Notes under the pieces: model-generated | Told to the model about the DNA's origin: nothing | Databases searched by the model: none | Seen by the model: the letters and a program-made list of their open reading frames with translations, nothing else | Shown: positions 9,554-19,218 of the stretch, piece by piece | Numbering within the stretch: the first letter of the stretch is position 1 | Layout of the letters: every line of letters begins with the position of its first letter | DNA from: an uncultured Cellvibrio sp. | Lineage (GTDB): Bacteria; Pseudomonadota; Gammaproteobacteria; Pseudomonadales; Cellvibrionaceae | Direction: 5' to 3' | NCBI GenBank assembly: GCA_946480695.1 | Contig: CAMLKG010000003.1 | Coordinates: forward strand, 155,041-219,040 | Length of the DNA stretch: 64,000 bases | Made by a program: the position numbers and the translations under genes

Positions 9554-9940
9554 CTACATGACAAACAATAAATGGAAAGATGTCTTATTTTCAACCCAAT
9601 ATTCTGAAGCTTCCAGCCAACTTTTCACGAATCGCCCCATCGTATAGGCGCTTTGTGACCACCCTTTAGCGGCGTCACGCAACACCAATAAATAACCTTC
9701 GGAAGGCAACCAATCCATGTCCCCCAAGCATTCGTCAAGAGCATCCCAATTGCTTCCAAAATATTCAGGAAATTGCATAGCGGCAGATACCACAGCAAAC
9801 AGATCGTGATCCGTCCTTACCTCAGATAGAGTTCCTTCCATCACTACTAACCCAAGGCTAGTAAGATCAGGCCCAAGCTCATCAGGAAGCACGAAGTGAA
9901 CCGCAACGGGAGAAACCTTTTTTAAATAATCTAGGCGCAT
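9554..9940 (-). CDS. Barstar-family RNase inhibitor (immunity protein)
   Basis: 128 residues. The centre, MQFPEYFGSNWDALDECLGD followed by MDWL, is the classic barstar signature (FP-x-YFG-x-NWDAL-x-D/E-x-L), which contributes the acidic helix that plugs the barnase active site. The ATG lies 6 bp downstream of the rhs stop codon on the same strand, and the rhs product ends in a barnase-type RNase domain, so this is very probably the cognate immunity protein. It has no signal peptide, which fits protection of the cytoplasm. It is longer than barstar (about 90 residues), with about 35 extra N-terminal residues. Barstar function is known for the family; the pairing is inferred from adjacency and matching toxin class. 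Confidence 0.9.
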   Translation of the reverse strand: MRLDYLKKVSPVAVHFVLPDELGPDLTSLGLVVMEGTLSEVRTDHDLFAVVSAAMQFPEYFGSNWDALDECLGDMDWLPSEGYLLVLRDAAKGWSQSAYTMGRFVKSWLEASEYWVENKTSFHLLFVM

Positions 9941-9946
9941 TAATCG

Positions 9947-12900
9947 CTACCTCTTCTTTGGATCGATTTGGATGAAATTGACATAATGATCCTCCGTATA
10001 GTAGGTCTTACCAGTATCCATATCCTGAACAACTCGACGAGCTCCACGATCAGTAGCGCCGGGAGTGTCTACTGTGTACTCGCGGTAATTACCCTCTGGC
10101 AGCTTGCCTTCCTTATTTTTAAAAATGGTTCCATCTTTTTTGTGAGGAAAAGGTCCACCGGATTCAATCCTCTCAAGGGTCTTGTTTATTTCTGTGAGGC
10201 GATCAGCGTCATTGAGCGGTAGATTCCTTGCACTCTTTGCAACTTTCTTGATGGTCGCTACAGCAGCCACACCTGTCAAAAGCGTCAGCGTAACCTTGTC
10301 CATACTGCCTGCACCGGCCAATTTATCTTCGATTTTGGAAACCGACTGTGCGGCAGCTTTGTTTAATGTAGCCGTGTCAGACTGATAACCCATAGCGTCA
10401 ACGTACATATCACCCATCATTTGATTGGGATCAACGAAGAATGGCGCGATTGCCATCAATACATCACCTATAGAAACATCCGTTTCTGCCGCAGCTGCAG
10501 AAACCACCGCTAGGGAATTTTTTGCTGCAGCTCCTGCAATTATTTTGTTCAGAACTTTTTGGGTTATATTTTTTAGATCACCGCCGGTGTATTTATTAAC
10601 GATATCTTCACTGACAAATGCAGTGTGTCCTTGTCCTCTTAAGGCATAGCCTGAAAAGGAATTACCCGATATAGTCCCGGAGACAAAGGTAAGAACCATG
10701 GTTGATTTAGAGCGATCGTCTCTTTTGCCTGTAACTTTTACCTCTTCGACATTCTCCTCAGTTTGTTCTCGTTTCACGGCTTCACAACTGTTCCCACTTC
10801 CAGTCTCGTCACATTCAAACCCACTCGGATCAGTTGCATTCAGAGGGTTGTTCCACACATAGCTATATCGATTCAAACTCTGCACACGCAGTGGATCTTG
10901 AATAATCGGGTCGGCTTGTACAAAGCGGCCCAGCGTGCCGTCGTAGATGCGACCATTCATATGGATCAGACCCACTTCCGCCAATTGTTCATGGCCAGTA
11001 AAGCCGCGGGTGGTGATAGGCTTACTTGCAATGCGATAGTTGTCATTGTTGGCCAGCCATTGCTTGATGCTGCCACTGGTAACGATTTTGCGCTCGCGTC
11101 CCCAGGGGTCGAAGAAGTTGGTTTGTTCTGCTGCGCCAATTTCATCGGTAATTAAACCAATACTGCCCAAATGGTCCTTAATAAAATAACGCTGGGCCTC
11201 GCCCAATTTGGTGCCGCTGTTATTCACAGTTTGGGTGATTTGCGCAACACCGGCGATATTGCGCTTCCATTGGATACTGCCGTCCCAGTAATAAACTTTT
11301 TCTACCGAACCCAAATACAAACTGGTAGTGACTTGATTGGTAGATGATGTATCAACACGTTTGTATCGCGCACGATTTGGCCCGTAGCTGAATTCGGTTT
11401 TATGGCCACCTTTGGTAATTTCTTTAGGCAAATCATAGGTGGTGTACTTCATGGTACGGCCAGCTGAATCATTCAGCATGTTGCCATTTTTATCGTAGAA
11501 ATAATTAGTTGTACCCGCGCGGCATAATGCGTGAGGGCCGGCATTGGTTCCCGATCCACATTGGGTACCATACAAGTAATTACCAATACCGGTTTTATCG
11601 GTAATGTTATCAATATTGTTGTAATTGGCAGTTTCACTTGCCGCCAAATCACCAGAGGTTGTCCAGGTACGTAAACGGTTCAGGCTGTCATAAGTAAAAT
11701 TCTCGCGAATATTACGACGCACCGAATCACTGGCTGTTCCCGTTTCATGGCGCCAACCCAAGTTACCCACTTCATCCCAATCCAATTCCAGATCCTGAAT
11801 GGGCAAAGATGCCAGCGCGCGATTTGCCCGCAACCTCTTGGTCAAGCCGGACTCAGGGTAGTAATCTGCTAATTGGGTAACACCATTGCCATAATTTGCG
11901 CTGGTGATATTCCCACGCGCATTAATTTGGTTAACGGTGTAGTAGGCCTGCTGTGTACCGTTATAGCTGACGGCATCCACCACTTTATTCAGATAACCGT
12001 AGCTGTTATAGACATTTTGGATACCGTTCGTCGCAAAGGAAGCACCGGTGCGCGCAGCATCGAAGGTTTGAAATACACGACCAAACTGGTCATAGGTAAT
12101 TTTTTCGTAATGGCTACCAACCAGTCCACCATGGCCAGGCATAGTGGTAGTAGTTCCGCTCACACGCCCAAGGTTGTCGTAGCTATAGGTTTGTTGAAAC
12201 TGAACCGCTCCGCTGACACTGGCGCTGTCGTGAACCGAAGCTAATTGTCCCAAGCCATTGGCAGCTGTGTCATAGGTCCATTGCGAATACTTATCGACCG
12301 TACCAGTGGGGTTATCGCAATTGCCGCCAGCAGCACGGTCCGTCCGGCTGAACATACGACCAGCAATATCATAACGCTGTACACTAATTTGGCCGCTTCC
12401 ATCCATTTGACAAATCAAATCGCCAAAGCGGTTGTATTTATAAATCCAGCTTCCCTTGTCAGGATCATTCATGCTGGTTTTGCGATCACGCAGGTCATAA
12501 CCAATTGCTGTGATGTTTGATGCGGGGTCACGCATCTCACGCATATTACCGCGCGCGTCGTAGGCAAATTTTGTGACGCCATTATTAGGATCTACCACTT
12601 CGTATACCTGCCCGGCCAGATCGCGCTTTTCTATACGCACCTGATTTTTCGGGTTGGTGATTCTCACCTCAAGGTTGGTGTAGCTTGTTGTGGTAGTCAA
12701 ATAGGAATTTTTATAGGGTGTTTTAGTAGCCGTAACGCGCCCGAGAATGTCGTAGCTTTGCGATGTCCAATAACGTTCGTTGGAATTACGCCAGTAAGGG
12801 CTGCTAGTATGCAGTACACGCCCTAATTTGTCGTATTCCTTGTCAACCAGGCTCCAATCACTTCCATCAAAACCTATGCTACCTGTGCGCCGCGTGCGGC

Positions 12901-15900
12901 CAAGAATATCCTTACATTCAATACTCATCGCACCACCTGCTGAGCGGATGGTTATCCATATTTTGTTATCGCTCGGGCAAATGTTATTAGCGTCAATGCC
13001 TGAACCCATTTTTATTTCAACAAGGGCGCCGGTGCTATCCGCCGTGAAATAGGGTGTACCAAACGCGGTGGTGGCAACTTTTTTCGTGACATAGCCACTG
13101 GCACTGACATAACTGCGAACCTCGGTTGGCGTTCCGTATTTATCGCGACTTACGACTTGCGATTCCAATTGACGTACCGGTGTGTCCGGTGCTGTACCGT
13201 TAGTAAAGAAGCCATAGGTCTTATCGACATAACGGCCCAATGAATCGTATTCCACTTCGGTCTGGCGCATTTGCCCCTCGGCAGTGGTTACCGATTTATA
13301 GCGATTACCTTTGTTGTAATAGTGGATAGTGGTTACTGTAAATGCGGAGTTGTCCGGTTCCACCGTTTCGGTGTTAAGCAACCCTATATCGGCGCCCGAT
13401 GTGTAATAAGTGAAACTGGAAGTGCGCGTAATGGTGCCATAGGTGGGCTCATTGGCAGCGACAGTCATGCGCTGCAAGCGACCTTGCTGCATACTCCAGG
13501 TAGAGCCGGAATAGTCATAGGTGTTGATTGTAGTTTTGTTTAATGTAGGTAACCCAAGCGGGCTGCTTACTATAGATTCCGAACGAACGGTATTACCTTT
13601 GTTATCGTAGACGGTGGATTCAATCGATGTACTAACCAAATCACCTTGTGAAATACCATTGTCTTTCAAAGCATAAGTGTGTGTAACACTTTTGCGCAGG
13701 AACGGCTGCAATGCACCTAAAGCGCCACTACCCGATGCATCAACCTGTGCGCTCATACTGGTAACACAAGAAGCATTGGGATTACCGGAGCTATCATGGC
13801 AATTTACCAAGCCCCAAGTATTTTCCTGTTCGCTGAGCTTGTGGCCTGTTGTAGTGAAGGTTTTTATTTTTCTTGGCTGGCCAATATAGGGCCAATCTTG
13901 ACGATATTCGGTTTCCGTGCGAGTACCTGTCTCACGATTCACAACCGTGAAATAACGGAATCCCAGGAAGCCGCGGCCACCAGCTTGCATTTTTGCTTGG
14001 CCATAGTAATAACTTAATTTTGCGGTCGATGCTGTATCAACATAACCTGGAGAGGATGTATTCGCCCCAGGTGCAGAAACTTCCACATCAGTAACCACCG
14101 ACATGGGGCCAAATGCTTCCATTACAGGAGAAGATGGACGTAATGATTGTTCATTGGCGGCTAAGCTATACCATGGATCATTAATTTCTTTGTAAAATCC
14201 GGTAGAGTCAACAGCCCCAACTTTTACATCCCAGCATACGATATCCATATATTCTTCTTCGCCAGGATTTTGAATTACAGACTCACACTTTTGCTGTGTT
14301 GTGTAGCTTCCTGTAATCCCAGATATTCGATCATAATGAGAAGACGAATTAATTTGTTGATAAAAAACCTTCTTTTTCTCACCCAACCCGTTGCTAAAAC
14401 TGACGATTTTATTTGCGTTGGATTTAGTATTTTTTCCTAATCGGATACTTATTGTTGATCCTGCTGCCTGAACATTTGGGGTAACAACCAGATCTGGAAT
14501 ATTATCTCCATTTACATCATTGAAATTAAAATCTTCTTTCTTGAAATTCGAATAGTGCTGATTATCAAGCAAACTGTAATAATTTTGCAAAAAGGTATAA
14601 CTTAATGAACCAAGTGTGCGAGTCTGAGCTTCAAATTGGTTGGTCGACGGATCCCAGTACCGAACTTGTAAAGAGCCGACCCCTGACAATGAAGACGTAC
14701 CATTTGATTGATGCCATATAAAATCCTGGTAGCCATCAGCATTAATATCAGCCAGTGCTGACAATTTTTCACCTGTCAAATTTCCGCCGGGAATGCCGTA
14801 ACCCATAGAAAATGTAGTGCCTAGTATGCCTGTATTTATACCTGGATTTATTTTCAGCCCATCACTTATTCTGATACTCCAAGATAACGGTGATCCACCG
14901 AGGCTCAGGATATCACTTAATCCATCGTTATTAAGATCTACAACTTTTATACCTGTTTCAAAAACATCGACACCGCTAATTGGAAGATGGTTAAGTTGGT
15001 AAATGCCGCCTGAAGATTGACTTAAGATATATGCTTGTATAACTTTTTTCGGAGTTATATTTGGGTCATTTATCTGACCGCAATAGCGATAAGTATCATC
15101 CTGAAGATTACAACCTCCATATTGTTGGTGGACATGGGCCAAAACATCTATACGACCGTCACCATTGAAGTCGCCCGTGTAGTTGGTAAGGTTATTAATT
15201 GGAGCAGCACCCATATCAGATCTAAAATCTGCATCGCCTTGGTAATCCATATAATTTAAATTAAATGAATTTTTTAAGGTGTAATTGGTAAGAATGTGAT
15301 GCATCGGTACCCACGTTAAACTGGATTTATTCAGGTTCAGTTTCACTGAAGAAAATCCGACAGAATTACCACCCGGCAATAGCGAACCAAGCAGTTCTGT
15401 GTCCCAAGGAAGATCGCCGTACTCCCAAGTCATTAGGTCAACCAGGCCATCCCCATTAGCATCCAAATGGGTAAAAGATTCGTTTTCCGAGTTATTCCAA
15501 TTTATTAAAGATTTTCCGAGCCTCCACGAACCATCAGGCATTGGCTTTGATAGTAGTACCTGTTCATTACTACCCTTATAAATTTTGAATAGATTCGAGT
15601 CAAAATGATAGTAATCAGTACTTACAATTACATCCATTCGTCCGTCGCCGTTCACGTCTTCGATACGCAATGTTTTCCCATCTAAAGAGGGTCCAACATT
15701 GGTTCCATCATCAAATGCAGCTTGTTGAAATTTATAAGCACCATCAGTATCAATATATCCCGTTGCATAAAAAAGCTCCCTGGGCATAAGCAGGTTCGGA
15801 TTGTAACCTGAGGGTGATACGGCTTCCCTGAACCAAACCAAGTCCTGCAGTCCGTCACCATTTATATCGCCTAACGCATGTGAACTCACACCATTAAAAA

Positions 15901-17245
15901 ATGACATTGAACCTACAGTTTCTGAAAGCTGATAATCCGGCAATTCCCACTCAAACTCAGTAGCAGGTGAACAAACAGATCCAACACATTCCTGCACGCG
16001 ATTCACGCGACTCAACTTATCGTTAGTTGTATAAGCTGAGCCTTGGTTGTAAGTAATAATGTAATTGCGAATTTCGGTCGTGCCGTTATAGGAACGAACA
16101 CCGGCTAAACGTTTTCCGGTTTTATAGGCATAACCTGCTACGTACCCCGAGATAGGATCATTTCGCGATTCATAATTGAATTGTAGATATGCGCCACGGG
16201 TAGCAGCCAATCCAAATGCGTAATCGATAGTATCTATGCGTTGACCATCGACATCATTTATATAATTGAAAACAATTTTGTTCCCTGCACTATCGGAACG
16301 TTTACTCAACGCCCAATCTAATACCGTGTTGGCATTACCTGACGAAAGTTGGTTTTTGGAATAGTAGGAATCAGTTGTGTTGCCGTAGGTTTCGATGATT
16401 CCGTCTTTGTATTCAACGGTAAAATAATCGGGGTGGCCAGCAACACCGCCTACTGCAGTAATCCGTGCAAAGGAATCGATTTCTGTTTTGTAAGTACTGC
16501 CCGATGCCCCATAGGTGCCTGAAGCCAACAACAACCTGTCACCGTTTAGGCAGAAACGGTCTTCACTTGTCCAGGTAATAGGCTTTGCAACGCCATCGAT
16601 ACCTTCTGTTTGACGACAGCGACTGATGACACCATAGGCACTGAGTGACCAACCCAACCCCATATTTCCGTTACCGGCGCCACTGGAATAATTAAGGCTT
16701 ACATTGGGTACCAACCCCGCTGAACCGGGGGCAGTAATTACAGGAATTTTGTAGGTAGCCTGGCCGTTATTGGTTACGTCAAATTCGGCGGGTAATGCGC
16801 GGGTGGCATCAATCGTGGATGCGGGGGCGGGCGCAACGGCTATTTGCGGAGTAACCGGCGAAGCAATACTCCCTGGATTACTATTGGGATCGATGGTTGC
16901 GTTGGCAATAATTGTTTGCAAGGTATTTGGAGTCGCGCTAGAAGCAACAAGGTTTTTTGTCGCCAGTTGGGACTCGGTGTAGCTTTCTTCCATTGGTAGC
17001 AGGAAGCCTGTTCCCTGGCTATACACAACAAAACTGGCAGGAGCGGGAAGGACGATGGGTGTAGCAACATCACCGTGTAACAAAATTATTAACGGAATTC
17101 CCTGAAAATAGTAATCAAGCTTGCCATCGGTATTTAAATCCGCTTGATATACCTTGTACTTGCTAAGGTTAGGATCAACTGTCACGCTCCATGCGGATGA
17201 TATTCCCAGAACCCCTGCCAGTAGCAATCCAATAACACGCCACAT
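9947..17245 (-). CDS. SpvB/FG-GAP/RHS-repeat toxin with C-terminal barnase-type RNase
   Basis: 2432 residues with an N-terminal Sec signal peptide. An SpvB-like domain begins near residue 155 (FDVTNNGQATYKIP, then GLGWSLS and CRQTEGIDG). About seven FG-GAP/VCBS-type repeats of the form D-x-NGDG-x-x-D occur at about 440-970 (for example DINGDGLQDLVW, DFNGDGRIDVLA). Many YD/RHS repeats follow (GRVFQTFDAA, YDARGNMREM and similar). The RHS core ends at LGRFVQADPI and NPLNATDPSGF (residue 2143). After a roughly 200-residue linker comes a barnase/RNase N1 domain at about 2350-2432, with catalytic candidates Glu2389 (YREYTV), Arg2400/2403/2404 (DRGARR) and His2420 (EDHY). Spacing matches barnase E73, R83/R87 and H102. 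The architecture resembles Tc-toxin/SpvB-type and other secreted RHS proteins; I see no PAAR or VgrG-binding domain. The AT content is higher than in its neighbours. Confidence 0.93.
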   Translation of the reverse strand: MWRVIGLLLAGVLGISSAWSVTVDPNLSKYKVYQADLNTDGKLDYYFQGIPLIILLHGDVATPIVLPAPASFVVYSQGTGFLLPMEESYTESQLATKNLVASSATPNTLQTIIANATIDPNSNPGSIASPVTPQIAVAPAPASTIDATRALPAEFDVTNNGQATYKIPVITAPGSAGLVPNVSLNYSSGAGNGNMGLGWSLSAYGVISRCRQTEGIDGVAKPITWTSEDRFCLNGDRLLLASGTYGASGSTYKTEIDSFARITAVGGVAGHPDYFTVEYKDGIIETYGNTTDSYYSKNQLSSGNANTVLDWALSKRSDSAGNKIVFNYINDVDGQRIDTIDYAFGLAATRGAYLQFNYESRNDPISGYVAGYAYKTGKRLAGVRSYNGTTEIRNYIITYNQGSAYTTNDKLSRVNRVQECVGSVCSPATEFEWELPDYQLSETVGSMSFFNGVSSHALGDINGDGLQDLVWFREAVSPSGYNPNLLMPRELFYATGYIDTDGAYKFQQAAFDDGTNVGPSLDGKTLRIEDVNGDGRMDVIVSTDYYHFDSNLFKIYKGSNEQVLLSKPMPDGSWRLGKSLINWNNSENESFTHLDANGDGLVDLMTWEYGDLPWDTELLGSLLPGGNSVGFSSVKLNLNKSSLTWVPMHHILTNYTLKNSFNLNYMDYQGDADFRSDMGAAPINNLTNYTGDFNGDGRIDVLAHVHQQYGGCNLQDDTYRYCGQINDPNITPKKVIQAYILSQSSGGIYQLNHLPISGVDVFETGIKVVDLNNDGLSDILSLGGSPLSWSIRISDGLKINPGINTGILGTTFSMGYGIPGGNLTGEKLSALADINADGYQDFIWHQSNGTSSLSGVGSLQVRYWDPSTNQFEAQTRTLGSLSYTFLQNYYSLLDNQHYSNFKKEDFNFNDVNGDNIPDLVVTPNVQAAGSTISIRLGKNTKSNANKIVSFSNGLGEKKKVFYQQINSSSHYDRISGITGSYTTQQKCESVIQNPGEEEYMDIVCWDVKVGAVDSTGFYKEINDPWYSLAANEQSLRPSSPVMEAFGPMSVVTDVEVSAPGANTSSPGYVDTASTAKLSYYYGQAKMQAGGRGFLGFRYFTVVNRETGTRTETEYRQDWPYIGQPRKIKTFTTTGHKLSEQENTWGLVNCHDSSGNPNASCVTSMSAQVDASGSGALGALQPFLRKSVTHTYALKDNGISQGDLVSTSIESTVYDNKGNTVRSESIVSSPLGLPTLNKTTINTYDYSGSTWSMQQGRLQRMTVAANEPTYGTITRTSSFTYYTSGADIGLLNTETVEPDNSAFTVTTIHYYNKGNRYKSVTTAEGQMRQTEVEYDSLGRYVDKTYGFFTNGTAPDTPVRQLESQVVSRDKYGTPTEVRSYVSASGYVTKKVATTAFGTPYFTADSTGALVEIKMGSGIDANNICPSDNKIWITIRSAGGAMSIECKDILGRTRRTGSIGFDGSDWSLVDKEYDKLGRVLHTSSPYWRNSNERYWTSQSYDILGRVTATKTPYKNSYLTTTTSYTNLEVRITNPKNQVRIEKRDLAGQVYEVVDPNNGVTKFAYDARGNMREMRDPASNITAIGYDLRDRKTSMNDPDKGSWIYKYNRFGDLICQMDGSGQISVQRYDIAGRMFSRTDRAAGGNCDNPTGTVDKYSQWTYDTAANGLGQLASVHDSASVSGAVQFQQTYSYDNLGRVSGTTTTMPGHGGLVGSHYEKITYDQFGRVFQTFDAARTGASFATNGIQNVYNSYGYLNKVVDAVSYNGTQQAYYTVNQINARGNITSANYGNGVTQLADYYPESGLTKRLRANRALASLPIQDLELDWDEVGNLGWRHETGTASDSVRRNIRENFTYDSLNRLRTWTTSGDLAASETANYNNIDNITDKTGIGNYLYGTQCGSGTNAGPHALCRAGTTNYFYDKNGNMLNDSAGRTMKYTTYDLPKEITKGGHKTEFSYGPNRARYKRVDTSSTNQVTTSLYLGSVEKVYYWDGSIQWKRNIAGVAQITQTVNNSGTKLGEAQRYFIKDHLGSIGLITDEIGAAEQTNFFDPWGRERKIVTSGSIKQWLANNDNYRIASKPITTRGFTGHEQLAEVGLIHMNGRIYDGTLGRFVQADPIIQDPLRVQSLNRYSYVWNNPLNATDPSGFECDETGSGNSCEAVKREQTEENVEEVKVTGKRDDRSKSTMVLTFVSGTISGNSFSGYALRGQGHTAFVSEDIVNKYTGGDLKNITQKVLNKIIAGAAAKNSLAVVSAAAAETDVSIGDVLMAIAPFFVDPNQMMGDMYVDAMGYQSDTATLNKAAAQSVSKIEDKLAGAGSMDKVTLTLLTGVAAVATIKKVAKSARNLPLNDADRLTEINKTLERIESGGPFPHKKDGTIFKNKEGKLPEGNYREYTVDTPGATDRGARRVVQDMDTGKTYYTEDHYVNFIQIDPKKR

Positions 17246-17367
17246 ATATGCCCCGATTACTTATTAAATTCCAAAGGGCCTAATGTTCTCAACAGATGAA
17301 TAAGGTGTCAATCGCTAGAAGAAACCAACGCCATTGCACATATGCATGCAATGGGGCAAAAAAAACT

Positions 17368-18162
17368 TTAGCTTTCATTACCCGGCTTACCAATAGTCGC
17401 CAGTATTCCGCCGTCAACATACAGGATTTGGCCCGTGACAAAATCACTGGCTTTGGATGAAAGGAAAATGGTTGCGCCTTGCAAATCATCCGGGTCACCC
17501 CACTTGGCGGCGGGCGTACGGTTGAGAATGAATTCATTGAATGGATGGCCGTCAACACGAATCGGCTCGGTTTGGCTGGTAGCAAAATAGCCCGGGCCAA
17601 TACCGTTCACTTGCACATTGTATTTCGCCCATTCGGTCGCCATGTTTTTGGTCAGCATTTTTAACCCGCCTTTTGCTGCCGCATAGGCACCAACGGAATT
17701 GCGGCCCAACTCACTCATCATCGAACAGATGTTAATAATTTTTCCCTGGCGACGCTCAACCATTTTGCGCGCAACGGGACGAGTCATGGTAAACACACCG
17801 GTTAAATCAATCTTGATAACTTCCTCAAAATCCGCCAGTGACATTTCCAATAACGGTGTGCGTTTAATAATGCCCGCGTTGTTAATTAAAATATCAATGG
17901 GGCCGTGATCTTTTTCGATTTGTTCAACCGCGGTCATCACCTGGTCTTCATCGGTCACGTTAAACCTGTAACCAAATGCCTGGAAACCTTTTGCACGATA
18001 TTCATTTACGGCATTATCAATTTTCTCTTGCGACGAGTTGCCGTTAATAATTAATTTTGCTCCAGCACTGCCGAGGCCGGAAGCCATTGCCATGCCCAGA
18101 CCATGCGTCGCACCGGTAATCAATGCCACTTTTCCGGTCAAGTCAAAAAGGGGATGAGTCAT
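17368..18162 (-). CDS. kduD: 2-dehydro-3-deoxy-D-gluconate 5-dehydrogenase (KduD-type SDR)
   Basis: 264 residues, classical short-chain dehydrogenase: cofactor motif TGATHGLG, NNAG, a catalytic Ser in ICSMMSELG, and YAAAK. KduD reduces 3-deoxy-D-glycero-2,5-hexodiulosonate to 2-keto-3-deoxygluconate (KDG) in the breakdown of unsaturated galacturonate released by pectate lyases. The C-terminal ILATIGK resembles gluconate 5-dehydrogenase/KduD proteins. It is the last gene of an apparent minus-strand operon, TonB receptor - GH105 - kduI - kduD, and follows kduI after 89 bp. Assignment to KduD rather than another SDR rests mainly on this neighbourhood plus overall similarity. Confidence 0.88.
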   Translation of the reverse strand: MTHPLFDLTGKVALITGATHGLGMAMASGLGSAGAKLIINGNSSQEKIDNAVNEYRAKGFQAFGYRFNVTDEDQVMTAVEQIEKDHGPIDILINNAGIIKRTPLLEMSLADFEEVIKIDLTGVFTMTRPVARKMVERRQGKIINICSMMSELGRNSVGAYAAAKGGLKMLTKNMATEWAKYNVQVNGIGPGYFATSQTEPIRVDGHPFNEFILNRTPAAKWGDPDDLQGATIFLSSKASDFVTGQILYVDGGILATIGKPGNES

Positions 18163-18211
18163 AGTTGGAATCCCTAACGAGAAAATTTATGGATACATTT
18201 TTTCCACGCCA

Positions 18212-18239
18212 GCCCGCACGGTTAATTTTCCGTGCGGGC
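18212..18239. repeat. Perfect 10-bp inverted repeat between kduI and kduD
   Basis: GCCCGCACGG (18212-18221) and CCGTGCGGGC (18230-18239) pair perfectly around an 8-base AT-rich loop. There is no T run on either side, so it is more likely an mRNA-stabilising or attenuating hairpin inside the operon than a full terminator. Confidence 0.45.
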
Positions 18240-18251
18240 CAGGTAAGTTTG

Positions 18252-19091
18252 CTATTTCAATTCGCTGGGTTTGTGGAAATCCATATCCGTATAGTCGTGG
18301 TTTTCACCGGCCATGCCCCAGATAAAGGTATAGTTGGCAGTGCCTACACCGGAATGCATTGACCAGGGAGGAGAAACCACCGCTTGTTCATTGCCGACCC
18401 AAATGTGGCGGGTTTCATCGGCAGGCCCCATGAAATGGCACACGGCGTGGTCTTGCGGAATATCGAAATAAAAATAGGCTTCCATACGACGGCTGTGGGT
18501 ATGCATCGGCATGGTGTTCCAAATGCTGCCGGGTTTCAGTTCGGTCATTCCCATTTGCAACTGGCAAGTATCAAGCACAGTACTGATCATGAGCTGGTAA
18601 ATATCGCGCTCATTGCAGGTATCACTCGCCCCCATGTGCAGTACTTTGCTATTTTCCTTGTTTAATTTTTTGGTGGGATAGCTATGGTGCGCCGGGGTTG
18701 AATTCACATAAAACTTCGCAGGATTGGCGGCATCGTCGCTGCTAAAAACGACGTCTTTCGCACCGCGGCCGATATAAAGCGCCTCTTTATTATCGATGGC
18801 GAAAACTTCACCATCCACCGATACCTTTCCGGGGCCACCGATATTGATAGCACCCAGTTCGCGACGTTGCAGGAAGAATTCCGATTTCAATTGATCGTAG
18901 GTTTCCAGCTTTACCGCCTTGTTCACCGGCAAGGCGCCACCAACCATTAGGCGTTCGTAGTGAGTGTAGGTAAAGAGGATCTCATCCGTCGCAAAAATAT
19001 TTTCCACCAAAAAATGCTTGCGCAATTTTTGGGTATCGTAATGTTTGAAGTCATCAACATGGACTGCAAAACGTTCTTCTATCACTTTCAT
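18252..19091 (-). CDS. kduI: 5-keto-4-deoxyuronate isomerase
   Basis: 279 residues, equal to the usual KduI length. It isomerises 4-deoxy-L-threo-5-hexosulose uronate to 3-deoxy-D-glycero-2,5-hexodiulosonate, the KduD substrate. Family signatures are LVENIFATDEILFTYTHYER near the start, the metal-binding MPMHTHSRRMEAYFYF (His, His and Glu ligands) and the later His in PPWSMHSG. The start at 19091 is preceded by AGGAAGG at ideal spacing; the frame stays open to 19286 but that extension overlaps the GH105 gene and is not KduI-like. Cytoplasmic. Confidence 0.95.
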   Translation of the reverse strand: MKVIEERFAVHVDDFKHYDTQKLRKHFLVENIFATDEILFTYTHYERLMVGGALPVNKAVKLETYDQLKSEFFLQRRELGAINIGGPGKVSVDGEVFAIDNKEALYIGRGAKDVVFSSDDAANPAKFYVNSTPAHHSYPTKKLNKENSKVLHMGASDTCNERDIYQLMISTVLDTCQLQMGMTELKPGSIWNTMPMHTHSRRMEAYFYFDIPQDHAVCHFMGPADETRHIWVGNEQAVVSPPWSMHSGVGTANYTFIWGMAGENHDYTDMDFHKPSELK

Positions 19092-19218
19092 AATGAACCT
19101 TCCTGATACTGCGCCAGGTGCCCGGTGATCGCACAAACACCCAACGCCGGTTGAAATAATTTCGCGTGGCCTGGTACAAGCTATGGCCGGTAAATTGCAC
19201 CGCCTATATGAAGAATTG

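Noticed and set aside
17331..17354. Hairpin CCATTGCA/TGCAATGG downstream of kduD
   Set aside because: On the minus strand the T run comes before the stem rather than after it, so it is not an intrinsic terminator; 8 bp alone is weak.
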